DNA of 64,000 nucleotides from Thermus parvatiensis (lineage in GTDB: Bacteria; Deinococcota; Deinococci; Deinococcales; Thermaceae): positions 1 to 64,000 of the forward strand of contig NZ_CP014141.1 in assembly GCF_001535545.1 (NCBI RefSeq), in the 5' to 3' direction. Positions 40,033 to 51,223 of the stretch are shown here, one piece after another. The notes under the pieces are model-generated. The model was not told the DNA's origin, searched no databases, and saw only the letters and a program-made list of their open reading frames with translations. Each line of letters opens with the position of its first letter. The first letter of the stretch is position 1. The position numbers and the translations under genes are program-made.

Positions 40033-40905
40033 GGAGGGCTTCTCCCGGCCTTCCCTCCCCCCGGAAGGCCCGGGCCTCCTCTTCCAGCCAGACCTCCCCC
40101 TTGCGGAAGAGCACCCCCGGGCCTCCGCCAAGGCCTCCTCCAGCAAGGCCCCCAGGGAGTAGAAGGGGGCCCCTGGGGGCAGGTCCGGGTCAAACCCCTG
40201 CCGGGAAAGGACCTTCCCGTAAGGCTTCTCCCTGGCCTCCATCGTACCCCCCTCGGCGAAGTAGCGCCTCAGGACCCGGTTCCAGTCCCCCACCCGGCTG
40301 TAGGGGGCCATGGCCCGGTAGGCTTCCTCCAGGTCCTCCTCCGTATAGGGGCGGTAGCGGTCCTCGTGGACCACGAGCCTCCGGGGAAGCCTGGGCCTCG
40401 GGGGGCCCTCCTCGTCGGGTACGCCCACGGCCAGGCCCGCCACGGGGAGAACCCCGGGGGGAAGCTTTAGGAGGTCTAGGAGGGCCTCAATCCCGTTCAG
40501 CACCCCCCCGATGAAACAGACCCCGTAGCCCAGGGCCTCGGCGGTGAGGGCCAAATAGGCCCCGGCAAGCCCCGCGTCCAGGATGGCGAAGTGAAGGGCG
40601 GTCCTGGGCCAAGGGGCCATCTTCTGCCCCCGGTGCTCCAAAAGCCTTTCCAGGCGGTGGATATCTGCCAAAAGGACGAAGAACTCCGCCGCCTGCCTTA
40701 TGTGTTCCTGATCCCCGGAAAGCCTTGCGATCTCGTCCCGGAGGGCCGGGTCCTTCACCCGGACCACGGAGTAGAGCTGGGCGCTGGCGTCGGTGGGAGC
40801 TCGCTGCAGGGCAAAAAGGAGCTTTTCCAGGTCCTCCTCGGGGATGGGAAGGGGCTTGAAGCGCCGTACGCTCCGCCTTTTGGCCAGGACTTCCAGAAGC
40901 TCCAT
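39986..40905 (-). CDS. Nitroreductase-family flavoprotein, one frameshift
   Basis: The N-terminus [20 protein letters not shown] is the FMN-binding start of nitroreductases. The rest shows [20 protein letters not shown] and [20 protein letters not shown]. One base is missing in the C run at 40114-40118. Restoring it gives the C-terminus [20 protein letters not shown]...GEVPDWP and 306 residues, longer than average. The raw frame would read on much further into the convergent gene, which is not credible. Substrate and partner are unknown. Confidence 0.85.
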
Positions 40906-40915
40906 GGCGGCTATG

Positions 40916-41416
40916 CTACTCCAGGGGAAACTCCAGCCGCACCACCTTCCAACCCCAAAGCCCCTGCCGCTCCAGGTAAAGCCGGCTTTCCGGATCGTCC
41001 TTGTGGTGGATGTAGGCGGTGCGGAAGCCTTGGTACTTTAGCCGCCAGTTCTTCACCTCCTCCTTGGGGGCCTCCCCGGGCCCAGCCCCGGTGCCCAAGG
41101 CGGCCAGGCCCTCCGGAGAAACGAGGACCTCCACCAAGGGGTCCACCAGTCCGGCGGCGAAGAGGTAGGCGAGGCCGGCGAAGGGGTTGGCCTGGACCTC
41201 CTTCCCCACCTCCTTGAGAAGCTGTGCGTGGATCTGGGCCTTGAGGCCCTCCCGCACCCGGGGGAAGTCCACCATCCTTTCCAGCCGGGCCCGGTCCCCC
41301 TCGAGGATGGCCCCCTGGAGGTCGCGGAGGAAGAGGTAGGGAGAGGCCAAGGTGTAAAGGCCAAGGCCCAAAGCCAAAAGTCCAAGCGCCACCAGGAATG
41401 CCCTTATGCCCCTCAT
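40916..41416 (-). CDS. DUF2939 family protein with membrane anchor
   Basis: The 166-residue protein has an N-terminal membrane helix (AFLVALGLLALGLGLYTLAS). The DUF2939 layout follows with YLFLRDLQGAILEGDRARLE (substitution for a signal-anchored alpha-beta fold) and RTAYIHHKDDPESRLYLERQ near the end. The function is unknown. The ATG at 41416 is used: in-frame codons upstream have no clear ribosome binding site. Confidence 0.7.
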   Translation of the reverse strand: MRGIRAFLVALGLLALGLGLYTLASPYLFLRDLQGAILEGDRARLERMVDFPRVREGLKAQIHAQLLKEVGKEVQANPFAGLAYLFAAGLVDPLVEVLVSPEGLAALGTGAGPGEAPKEEVKNWRLKYQGFRTAYIHHKDDPESRLYLERQGLWGWKVVRLEFPLE

Positions 41417-41453
41417 GGTTTCCAGGATAGGAGAGGGCAAGCCCATCCCCTGT

Positions 41454-42522
41454 TCAAAAGCCCAAAAGGCGAAGGTAAGCTCCCCAGATGGTCTCCCCGA
41501 AGAAGAAGGCCACCACCCCCCCAAGGGCCAGGTAGGGGCCGAAGGGAAGCTTCCTTTGCCTAAGGAGAAGGCCCACAAGGGCTCCGGCGAAGACCCCGAG
41601 GAAGAGGGCGAGGAAGGCGTAAGGGCCAAGCCAGGCCCCGAGGGCCCCCAGAAGCTTCACGTCCCCGTAGCCCATGGCCACGGGCTCCTCCTCCTCGCCC
41701 TCCTCGGGAAGGGGCCGGAAGGCCCAGTAAAGCCCGCCGGCGAGGGCGAGCCCCCGGCAGCGAGGAGGCTTCCCTTAAGGCTTTCCAGGAAGTCCAGGCC
41801 TAGGGCGGGGGCAAGGAGGAAGGCGAGAGGCAAAAGGGGCAGGGTGAGCCGGTCGGGGAGGGCCACCGCCCGCCCCGTGCGGGCGGAGAGGGCCCAGGCG
41901 AGGAAGGCGAGGGCCATCCCCACCCCTGGGCCCAAGAGCGCCCCGAAGAGGGCCGCCATGTGGACCTGGTGGGGCCCCACGGGAACCTCGGCCCTCCCCT
42001 CCTTAAAGCGCCTCAGGAAAAAGTTCCCGTAACCCGCCACCAGGGCGAGCCCCCGGCGGCCATGAGGCTTCCGTCCAGGCTCTCCCTAAAGGGAAGGGGG
42101 AAGGCCAGCGCCCAGGAGGCCAAAAGCCCAAGGAAGAGGAGGCCGTAGGTGAGGGGATCGGGAAGCTCAAAGGTGTCCACGTCAATGAAGGCGAGGGCCA
42201 CGAGAAAGGCGAGGAAGAGGAAGACCAAGAGGGCCTCCACCCCAGGGGGGTAGAAGAGGCTTGCGAGGAGAAAAAGCCCCCCCGTGAGGGCCTCCACCAG
42301 GGGGTAGCGGGGGGAGATGGGACGGGCGCAGTAGCGGCACCGCCCCTTTAGGGCGAGGTAGGAGAGGACGGGGACCAGGTCCCAAGGCCCCAGGCGGTGG
42401 CCGCACTGGGGGCAGCGGGACGGGGGGTAGACGACGGACTCCCCCCGGGGCAGGCGGTGGATGACCACGTTCAGAAAGGAGCCCACCGCGAGGCCGAGGA
42501 ACAGGGCAAAAAGGGGCCACAT
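41454..42522 (-). CDS. pilD: Prepilin peptidase with an internal duplication, two frameshifts
   Basis: PilD cleaves and methylates type IV prepilins in the inner membrane. The N-terminal part has SFLNVVIHRLPRGESVVYPP and a zinc pair CPQCGHRL...CRYCARPI. The two catalytic aspartates of the family appear as ALAFIDVDTFELPD and MGYGDVKLLGALGAWLGPYA. Between them a repeated module appears twice (LPDRLT...ESLKGSLLAAGG and LPDPLT...ESLDGSLMAAGG). Single bases are missing at 42050-42054 and 41751-41755. Restoration gives 356 residues. Thermus is naturally competent and needs processed pilins for DNA uptake. Confidence 0.88.
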
Positions 42523-42581
42523 AAAGGCATTTTAGGGGAAGGACGTTTCCCGGGGCCTTCCCAAGGAGGTATGATGACCCC

Positions 42582-44113
42582 GTGACGCCGGAAGCCGCTT
42601 ACGAAAGCCTCTTGACGTTCCAGAAGGAGACGGCCTACCTGGCCTCCTTAGGCGCCCTCGCCGCCTGGGACCAGCGCACCATGATCCCCAAAAAGGGGCA
42701 CGAGCACCGCGCCCGGCAGATGGCCGCCCTGGCCCGGCTCCTCCACCAGCGCATGACCGACCCCAGGATCGGGGAGTGGCTGGAGAAGGTGGAGGGAAGC
42801 CCCCTGGTGCAGGATCCCCTCTCCGACGCCGCGGTCAACGTCCGGGAGTGGCGCCAGGCCTACGAAAGGGCCCGGGCCATCCCCGAAAGGCTCGCCGTGG
42901 AGCTCGCCCAGGCGGAAAGCGAGGCGGAGAGCTTCTGGGAGGAGGCCAGGCCCAGGGACGACTGGCAGGGCTTCCTGCCTTACCTGAAGCGGGTCTACGC
43001 CCTCACCAAGGAGAAGGCGGAGGTCCTCTTCGCCCTCCCCCCGGCCCCCGGGGACCCCCCTACGGGGAGCTTTACGACGCCCTCCTGGACGGGTACGAGC
43101 CGGGAATGCGGGCCCGGGAGCTTCTTCCCCTCTTCGCCGAGCTCAAGGAGGGGCTCAAGGGCCTTCTGGACCGGATCCTGGGAAGTGGGAAGAGGCCCGA
43201 CACCTCCATCCTCCACCGTCCCTACCCCGTGGAGGCCCAAAGGCGCTTCGCCCTGGAGCTCCTTTCGGCCTGCGGCTACGATCTCGAGGCCGGCCGCCTA
43301 GACCCCACGGCCCACCCCTTTGAGATCACCATCGGCCCCGGGGACGTGCGCATCACCACCCGCTACTACGAGGACTTCTTCAACGCGGGCATCTTCGGCA
43401 CCCTGCACGAGATGGGGCACGCCCTCTACGAGCAGGGCCTGCCCAAGGAGCACTGGGGCACCCCGAGGGGGGAGGCGGTCTCCTTGGGGGTCCACGAGTC
43501 GCAAAGCCGTACCTGGGAGAACCTGGTGGGCCGCTCCCTGGGCTTCTGGGAGCGCTTCTTCCCCCGGGCCCGGGAGATCTTCGCGAGCCTTGGGGACGTG
43601 AGCCTCGAGGACTTCCACTTCGCCGTCAACGCCGTGGAGCCCTCCCTCATCCGGGTGGAGGCGGACGAGGTCACCTACAACCTCCACATCCTGGTGCGCC
43701 TGGAGCTGGAGCTCGCCCTCTTCCGCGGGGAGCTCTCCCCCGAGGACCTGCCGGAGGCGTGGGCGGAGAAGTACCGGGACCACCTGGGCGTGGCCCCCAA
43801 GGACTACAAGGACGGGGTCATGCAGGACGTCCACTGGGCCGGGGGGCTTTTCGGCTACTTCCCCACCTACACCTTGGGCAACCTCTACGCCGCCCAGTTC
43901 TTCCAGAAGGCGGAGGCCGAGCTCGGCCCCCTGGAACCCAGGTTCGCCCGGGGCGACTTCCGGACCTTCCTGGATTGGACGCGCGCGCGGATCCACGCCG
44001 AGGGAAGCCGCTTCCGCCCCCGGGTCCTGGTGGAACGGGTGACGGGGGAGGCCCCAAGCGCCAGGCCCTTCCTGGCCTACCTGGAGAAAAAGTACGCCGC
44101 CCTCTACGGCTGA
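42582..44113 (+). CDS. Thermostable carboxypeptidase Taq (M32), one frameshift
   Basis: The restored 510-residue protein is the zinc carboxypeptidase first described from T. aquaticus. The metal motif [20 protein letters not shown] contains HEMGH, and [19 protein letters not shown] carries the third ligand Glu. [20 protein letters not shown] precedes it. One C is missing in the run at 43055-43060. The start is GTG at 42582. TATGAT lies six bases upstream, so the message may be leaderless, and the AAGGAGGT farther upstream would then not be used. Confidence 0.92.
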
Positions 44114-44133
44114 CGCCGTCCCCGGCACTTAGA

Positions 44134-44164
44134 AAGGGGCCGGGCCTTGAAGGCCCGGCCCCTT
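44134..44164. terminator. Bidirectional terminator between carboxypeptidase Taq and groEL
   Basis: The 15-base arms AAGGGGCCGGGCCTT and AAGGCCCGGCCCCTT are separated by one base, giving T-rich ends on both strands. Both genes end here. Confidence 0.75.
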
Positions 44165-44176
44165 AGCCGCTAGGGC

Positions 44177-45811
<1,635 letters not shown>

Positions 45812-45820
45812 TCACCTCCT

Positions 45821-46126
45821 TTACTGCAGGACCGCAAGCAGGTCGCGCTCGGAGAGGATCACGTACTCCTCGCCGTCAATCTCAATCTCGGTGCCGCCGT
45901 ACTTGGCGAAGACCACGATGTCCCCCTCCTTCACCTCGAGGGGCACCCGCTGGCCGTTCTCCAAGACGCGGCCCGTGCCCACCGCGATCACCTTGCCCTT
46001 CTGGGGCTTCTCCTTGGCGGTGTCGGGAAGCACGATGCCGCCCTTGGTCTTGGGCTCCTCCTCAATCCGCTTCACCACCACCCGGTCTCCTAGGGGCTTG
46101 ATCACCGTCTTCACCTCCGCGGCCAT
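45821..46126 (-). CDS. groS: Co-chaperonin GroES
   Basis: The 101-residue cap protein shows [20 protein letters not shown] (mobile loop region), [20 protein letters not shown] and [20 protein letters not shown]. The ATG at 46126 has AGGAGGGAGTGG upstream. It leads the groESL operon behind a near-consensus promoter. Confidence 0.98.
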   Translation of the reverse strand: MAAEVKTVIKPLGDRVVVKRIEEEPKTKGGIVLPDTAKEKPQKGKVIAVGTGRVLENGQRVPLEVKEGDIVVFAKYGGTEIEIDGEEYVILSERDLLAVLQ

Positions 46127-46177
46127 ATCCACTCCCTCCTTTGACGCCCAAAGGGTGAGAGTGTCAAACCAAGGGTC

Positions 46178-46206
46178 ATTATCCTGGTCTGGCGCCCCTT
46201 TGTCAA
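46178..46206 (-). promoter_or_regulatory. Promoter of groESL
   Basis: On the minus strand TTGACA (46201-46206) and GATAAT (46178-46183) are exactly 17 bases apart. No CIRCE element is present. An inverted repeat TTTGAC-N17-GTCAAA (46140-46168) lies downstream in the leader. Confidence 0.82.
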
Positions 46207-46223
46207 GGGGGTTGAGGGGAGGG

Positions 46224-47006
46224 TTATAAGGGTGCGCCCCCTGAACGCTGCCGCAGGGCCTCGTAGAGGAGGAGGGCGGCGGTGACGGCCACGTTGAGGC
46301 TGTCCGCTCGCCCCCGCATGGGGATCCGCACCCGCACCTGGGCCCGCCTCTTCCAGGCCTCGGGGAGGCCCTTGTCCTCCGCCCCGAGGAGGAAGGCCAC
46401 CCCTCCCCGGTAGTCCCCCTCCCAGTAGAGCCTCTCCCCCTCGGGGGTGGCCGCCACCAGGGGGAGGTTGTGTTCCTCCAGGAAGCGGGCCGCCTCCTCC
46501 TCCGCCACGGGGTAGACGGGAAGGGCGAAGACCGCCCCCGTGGAGTTGCGGATCACCTGGGGGCTAAAGAGGTCCACCCCCTCGGCCACCAGGACGAGGT
46601 CCGCCCCCGCCCCGTCCGCCGCCCGGAGGATGGCCCCCAGGTTGCCGGGCTTCTCCAGGCCCAAGAGGACGAGGACCAGGGGGGCGGCCCCGAGGGTCAC
46701 CCCGGCGAGGCTTCTTCGGGGGAGGCGGAAGACCCCGAGGACCTGGGCGGGGTTCTCCCGGGTGGAGACCCGGGCCAGGGCCCTTTCCGAAAGCTCCAAC
46801 ACCTCCGCGCCCCCGGCCAGGGCGCGGTCCTCGGGGCGGGCCTTGGGCCCGAGGAGGAGGGTCTCCAGGAAGAGGCCCGCCTTAAGGGCCCTTTCCACCT
46901 CCCGCCGCCCCTCCACGAGAAAGCGGCCGGTCCGCTCCCGCTCCTTCCGCTCCTTGAGGGCGGCGAGGGCCTTTACCCGGGGGTTTTGCGGGCTTTCAAT
47001 CCGCAC
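46224..47006 (-). CDS. TrmH/SpoU-family RNA 2'-O-methyltransferase
   Basis: The 260-residue SPOUT enzyme starts [20 protein letters not shown], a substrate-binding domain typical of 23S rRNA 2'-O-methylases. The SAM knot follows: [37 protein letters not shown] and [20 protein letters not shown]. It overlaps the upstream acetyltransferase-synthetase gene by 11 bases and is the last gene of a five-gene minus-strand operon. The exact target nucleotide is unknown. Confidence 0.9.
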   Translation of the reverse strand: MRIESPQNPRVKALAALKERKERERTGRFLVEGRREVERALKAGLFLETLLLGPKARPEDRALAGGAEVLELSERALARVSTRENPAQVLGVFRLPRRSLAGVTLGAAPLVLVLLGLEKPGNLGAILRAADGAGADLVLVAEGVDLFSPQVIRNSTGAVFALPVYPVAEEEAARFLEEHNLPLVAATPEGERLYWEGDYRGGVAFLLGAEDKGLPEAWKRRAQVRVRIPMRGRADSLNVAVTAALLLYEALRQRSGGAPL

Positions 47007-49233
47007 GGAGGCTTATTGTAAAGGCCGCCACCCGGGGACCGGAAAGCTCCAGAAGGAGCCTTTCCACCTGGGGAAGCTCCTCCAGCATCCGGGAAACCCG
47101 GAGGACGAGCTCCTTGTAGGCCTGAAGCCCCTCCACCCGTCCCGCGAGGGGGCGGAGGAGCTCTTCCGCGTCCTTGGCGGTGAGGGGGGAGAGGCGTTGC
47201 TCCAGCACCTGGTCCCCCAGGGGGGTGGGCAGGACCAGGGCCAGGACGGGCCCGAAAAGGGGGTGGGGCTCGGCCACAAGGCGGAGCCTAAGCCCCTCCT
47301 CCTCGCCCAGGGAGAGGCCAAAAGCGCGCAGCAAGGCCTCCCCTTCCTCCCGGGAGAGGGCGCGCTTCCCCTCCACGAGCCTCCTCGCCTCCTCCAGGCG
47401 GAGGTCCTGGAAGTCGGGGAAGAAGAGAGGCTCCTCCCGCCACCGCCTGTAGCCCCAGGCCCGGGCGAGGGCGATGGCCGCGGACTCGGGGAAGCGGTAG
47501 ACGGGGACGGAGCCCAGGACCCGGGCCCGCCCCGAGGAAAGCCCCATGAGGCAGGCCAGGTAGGTCTTCCCTCCCCGCACCTCCCGCAAAAGCCCCAGCA
47601 CCTCCTCCTCCGGGGCGAAGCCCATGGGCACGAAGAGGAGGAAGACGCTCCCCGCGTCGCTCGCCTCCGCCTCGGCGAGGGCCCGGCGGAAGGCCTCGAG
47701 GTCGGCCGTGGAGCCCAGGTCCACGTGCTCCACCTCCATCCCCCCTTCCTTCAGGGCCTCGAGGGCCAGGTTGGAGGGGCCGGAGGCGTTGGAGATGAGG
47801 CGCACCCGCCCGTTCTCCGGCAAGGGGCCCTGGGCCAAAAGGAGGGCCACGTCAAAGGCCTCCTCCAGGCTGTTGGCCCGCACCACCCCCGCCTGGGCGA
47901 AGAGGGCCCTGACCAAGGGGTCGCGGGAGGGGTGGACCGCCAGGATGGGCTTTTTCTTCCCGATCCTGCGGGCGAGGCGGGAGAAGCGCCGGGGGTTGCC
48001 GAAGTGCTCCAGGTAAAGGAGGATGACCCGGGTCCGCTCGTCCTCCTCCCAGAACTGGAGGAGGTCGTTGGAGGAGATGTCCGCCTTGGCCCCAAGCGAG
48101 ACGAAGCTCGCCACGCCGAGGCCCATCTCCTCGGCGAAGGCCAGCACCGCCCGGCCCAGGGTGCCGGACTGGCTGGAGATGGCCAAAGGCCCCTCCTTGG
48201 GTAGGGGGGCGAGGCCCGCCGCCAGGCGCACCCCGGGGTGGGTGTGGACGAGGCCCAAGGAGCCCGGGCCCAAAAGGCGCATCCCCAGCCGCCTCGCCTT
48301 GTCCGCCAGGGCCTGGGCCTCCTTAGGGGTGAAGCCCGTGGTGAGGACGATGGCCCCCCGCGCTCCCCGGCGCCCCGCGGCCTCGAGGGCCTCCGGGACC
48401 CGCTCCTTGGGCACGGCCACCACCACGAGGTCCACGGGCCCGGGGACGCTCTCCAGGCTGGGGTAGGCGAGGAGGGGCCCCACGGTCCCCCCCTCCCTCC
48501 CGATGGCCTCGTTCACCGGGAAGACCGGCCCCTGAAAGCGGCCGAAGATGAGGTTTTCCAGGACGCGGTAGCCGATGCTCTCCGGGTCGCGGCTCGCCCC
48601 CACCACCGCCACCCCCCGGGGGAAGAAGAAGGGGTGGAGGCTGGCGATGGTGGAGACCTTCTCCCGCCACTCAAAGCGCCGGGCCGTCTCCTCCTCCATG
48701 AGGATCTCAAACTCCACTTCCACCTCCCCACCCTCCCGGTGGGCCCGGACGCGGAAGCCGCTTTCCATAAAAACGCTTAGCATTTGCTTGTTCTCCGCCA
48801 GGACGAAGGCCTGGAAGCGGCGCACCCCCCGTTTGGCGGCGATGAGGGCCAGGCGCTCCAGAAGGAGGGTGCCGAGGCCCTTCCCCTGGAAGGCGTCGTC
48901 CACCAGGAAGGCCACCTCGGCGGTGTCCTCCCCCTTGAGGCGCACGTACTCCCCCGTGGCCACCAGCCGGGGAGGGTCCCCGGCGAGGACGATGAGGGTC
49001 ACCTTTTCCTCCTCGGGCTTGGCGGAGAGGAGGAGCTCCGCGGCCTTCTCCGGGGAGATGGGGGAGAAGAAGCGCATGCGCAAGGACTCTGGCGATAGCC
49101 GCTTCAGGAACTCCACGAAGAGGGGAAGGTCCTGCCGGCTGGCCCGGCGCAAGAGGGCCGTGCGCCCATCCTTCAGGAGGATGGGGCCTTCCTCGAGGCC
49201 GTACTGGGGGGTGGGGGGCGGGACGTAGCCCAT
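46996..49233 (-). CDS. GNAT acetyltransferase fused to a truncated acyl-CoA synthetase (Pat-like)
   Basis: The 745-residue protein has an N-terminal GNAT domain (about 1-180; VAFLVDDAFQGKGLGTLLLE). A CoA-binding domain follows (VAVVGASRDPESIGYRVLEN, IVLTTGFTPKEAQALADKAR), then a succinyl-CoA-ligase-like part (GPLAISSQSGTLGRAVLAFA). In E. coli Pat the GNAT lies at the C-terminus, so the order here is reversed. The C-terminal ATP-grasp region is short: I do not see the usual GYPVVLK-type ATP-lysine block, so it may be a lysine acetyltransferase without synthetase activity. It lies in the MoxR operon. Confidence 0.8.
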   Translation of the reverse strand: MGYVPPPTPQYGLEEGPILLKDGRTALLRRASRQDLPLFVEFLKRLSPESLRMRFFSPISPEKAAELLLSAKPEEEKVTLIVLAGDPPRLVATGEYVRLKGEDTAEVAFLVDDAFQGKGLGTLLLERLALIAAKRGVRRFQAFVLAENKQMLSVFMESGFRVRAHREGGEVEVEFEILMEEETARRFEWREKVSTIASLHPFFFPRGVAVVGASRDPESIGYRVLENLIFGRFQGPVFPVNEAIGREGGTVGPLLAYPSLESVPGPVDLVVVAVPKERVPEALEAAGRRGARGAIVLTTGFTPKEAQALADKARRLGMRLLGPGSLGLVHTHPGVRLAAGLAPLPKEGPLAISSQSGTLGRAVLAFAEEMGLGVASFVSLGAKADISSNDLLQFWEEDERTRVILLYLEHFGNPRRFSRLARRIGKKKPILAVHPSRDPLVRALFAQAGVVRANSLEEAFDVALLLAQGPLPENGRVRLISNASGPSNLALEALKEGGMEVEHVDLGSTADLEAFRRALAEAEASDAGSVFLLFVPMGFAPEEEVLGLLREVRGGKTYLACLMGLSSGRARVLGSVPVYRFPESAAIALARAWGYRRWREEPLFFPDFQDLRLEEARRLVEGKRALSREEGEALLRAFGLSLGEEEGLRLRLVAEPHPLFGPVLALVLPTPLGDQVLEQRLSPLTAKDAEELLRPLAGRVEGLQAYKELVLRVSRMLEELPQVERLLLELSGPRVAAFTISLRAD

Positions 49234-49237
49234 GCCC

Positions 49238-50308
49238 CTATTTTCCCCTAAAGGGCTCGTGCCCCCGCACCACCAGGAGCCGGACCCCGTGGGCCAAAAG
49301 AAGGGCTCGGTAGCGGAGGGCCCTTTCCAGGCCGGGGGGCTTGCCGTGGACGGGCCTTCCCTTCTCCCCGGGGAAGAGGAAGTAGCCCTCGGGAAGGAGG
49401 ACCAAAAGCCCCTCCCGGGCGCGGCGCGCCCCCCTTAGCGCCGCCTTTAGGAAGGCCTCCTCCGCCCCTTGGGTCAAGAGGACGTAGGTGCTCCCCCAAG
49501 GAGCGGGGGGCGGGAGGGGGGCTGCGGGGCTTGGGGCGAGGCGGGCGAGGAGCTCCAGGGCCCGCCTCAGGTGGGCCTTCCCCCGGCCCAGGGGGAGGAC
49601 CTCCGAGGCGGAAAGCCCGTACCTTTCCCCCCGCCTTTCCGCCTCGAGGAGGAGCCCGAGGGCGAGGCTTGCCGCGTGGTCCAGGTAGCTCGGGTGGAGG
49701 CTTTGCGTGTCCACGTGGAGGAAGAGGCCACCTTCCAGCCTCCTTTCCACCTCCCGCACCACGGGGCGCCCCAGGCGGAGGCTCGCCTTGCGGGCGAGGA
49801 GCCTCAAGGGGTCCCCGGGGCGGTAGGGACGGAGGCCTACCGCCTCCAGGGGGTCTTGGAGCCCCCAGGGGGCCCGCCTTCCCTCCAGGAAGAAGGCGGG
49901 GGCGGGAAGGAGGGGGGGAAGGGGCCTTAGGGCGGGGTAGACCAGGGCCTCTCCCAAAGGGAGGGCGAGCCGCCTCTCCCCCAGGCCGAGGACCCCCCGC
50001 GCCCGGAGCTGGAGGGCGGGCAGGGGGTGCGCCCCCCGGCGGCGGTAGCGGTAGGGGAGGGAAAGCCCAAGCTTCGCCCTCCCCCAGGCGAGGGCCAAGG
50101 CCTTCCTGGGGGCGAGGCCCAGGGCCGCCGAACCCCCCACCTCCACCTGGAGGAGGACGGGGAGGGGGGCCTGGACCTCCACCTCCACCCGGCCCTCCCC
50201 CGCTCTCCCGGGAAAGCCCGGGGGGAACCCGTGGACCTTGGCCTTCGCCCGAAGCCAGCGGGGGGCCAAGGCCAGGGCGAGGAGAAGGAGGAGGGCGAGG
50301 GCGCCCAT
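49238..50308 (-). CDS. DUF58 (VWA-like) protein
   Basis: The 356-residue protein has one or two N-terminal membrane segments (ALALLLLLALALAPRW). The DUF58 hallmark is EAVGLRPYRPGDPLRLLARK, here in the usual form 'yrpGD..r.i.wk.sar'. A VWA-type FLHVDTQSLHPSYLDHAASL-like region follows. DUF58 proteins work with MoxR ATPases. It begins one base after the MoxR stop and ends four bases before the next gene. The target complex is unknown. Confidence 0.85.
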   Translation of the reverse strand: MGALALLLLLALALAPRWLRAKAKVHGFPPGFPGRAGEGRVEVEVQAPLPVLLQVEVGGSAALGLAPRKALALAWGRAKLGLSLPYRYRRRGAHPLPALQLRARGVLGLGERRLALPLGEALVYPALRPLPPLLPAPAFFLEGRRAPWGLQDPLEAVGLRPYRPGDPLRLLARKASLRLGRPVVREVERRLEGGLFLHVDTQSLHPSYLDHAASLALGLLLEAERRGERYGLSASEVLPLGRGKAHLRRALELLARLAPSPAAPLPPPAPWGSTYVLLTQGAEEAFLKAALRGARRAREGLLVLLPEGYFLFPGEKGRPVHGKPPGLERALRYRALLLAHGVRLLVVRGHEPFRGK

Positions 50309-51223
50309 CTACCCCGCCTCCACCGGGGCCGGCACCGCCTCCAGGGCCTCCTCCACCAGGCCCTCGGGGGTGAGGCCGGAAAGCTCGGCCTCGAGGGCGA
50401 GCAAAAGCCGGTGGGGAATGGCCGCCCGGAAGGCGGCCTTCAAGTCCTCAGGTAAGACGAAGCCCCGCCCCTCCAGAAGGGCCAGGGCCTGGGCCAGGCG
50501 CTCCACCTGGAGGAGCGCCCGGGGGGAGGGGCCAAGCCGCACCCCCTCCCGCCCTCGGAGGAATCGGGCCAGGGCGAGGAGGTAGTCCGTGAGCTCCTCC
50601 TCCACCCGCACCCGCCGCACCTCCCGCCTCAGGGCCAGGACCTCCTCGGCGTCCGTGACCGGGGCCAGGCCCTCCAGGGGGTCTTGGCCCCTCAGGGCCT
50701 CTAGAAGGGCCTTCTCGTCGGGGTAGCCCAGGGCGAGCCGCGCGGCGAAGCGGTCCCGCTGGGCCACGGGGAGGGGGAAGGTGCCCTCCTCCTCCACGGG
50801 GTTTTGCGTGGCCAGGACGAAGAAGGGCTCGGGGAGGGGGTGGGTCTTTCCCTCCAGGGTCACCTGGCCCTCCCCCATGGCCTCCAGGAGGGCCGACTGG
50901 GTGCGGGGGGTGGCCCGGTTCAGCTCGTCCACCAGGAGGACCTGGGCGAAAATGGGGCCCTGCTCCCAGACCAGGCTCCCCTCCCGGTAGAGGTAGACCC
51001 CGGTGAGGTCCTGGGGGAGGAGGTCTGGGGTCATCTGGATCCGGCCGAAGGAGAGGCCCAGGACCCGGGCCAGGGCCTTGGCGAAGGTGGTCTTCCCCGT
51101 GCCCGGCACGTCCTCCAGGAGGAGGTGCCCCCCGAAGAGGAGGGCGGCGAGGGCGAGCCTTAAGGTCTCCTCCCGGAGGAGGACCCGGCCCCTTAGGGCG
51201 CTTTGGACCCTTTCGTAGAGCAT
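50309..51223 (-). CDS. MoxR-type AAA+ ATPase
   Basis: The 304-residue ATPase has Walker A LLEDVPGTGKTTFAKALARV and the MoxR segments RIQMTPDLLPQDLTGVYLYR and GPIFAQVLLVDELNRATPRT (Walker B). LLEAMGEGQVTLEGKTHPLP and FFVLATQNPVEEEGTFPLPV complete the core. MoxR proteins are chaperones for assembly or metal insertion. It overlaps the upstream DUF4129 gene by 31 bases and is followed directly by DUF58, a conserved trio. Confidence 0.94.
   Translation of the reverse strand: MLYERVQSALRGRVLLREETLRLALAALLFGGHLLLEDVPGTGKTTFAKALARVLGLSFGRIQMTPDLLPQDLTGVYLYREGSLVWEQGPIFAQVLLVDELNRATPRTQSALLEAMGEGQVTLEGKTHPLPEPFFVLATQNPVEEEGTFPLPVAQRDRFAARLALGYPDEKALLEALRGQDPLEGLAPVTDAEEVLALRREVRRVRVEEELTDYLLALARFLRGREGVRLGPSPRALLQVERLAQALALLEGRGFVLPEDLKAAFRAAIPHRLLLALEAELSGLTPEGLVEEALEAVPAPVEAG

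Noticed and set aside
39646-40905. A long 419-residue nitroreductase reading through the NlpC/P60 gene.
   Set aside because: After position 40118 the translation loses family character. One restored base gives a normal C-terminus ending at 39986.
46135-46170. CIRCE element upstream of groES.
   Set aside because: The half-sites TTAGCACTC and GAGTGCTAA are not present; only a different TTTGAC/GTCAAA repeat is seen.
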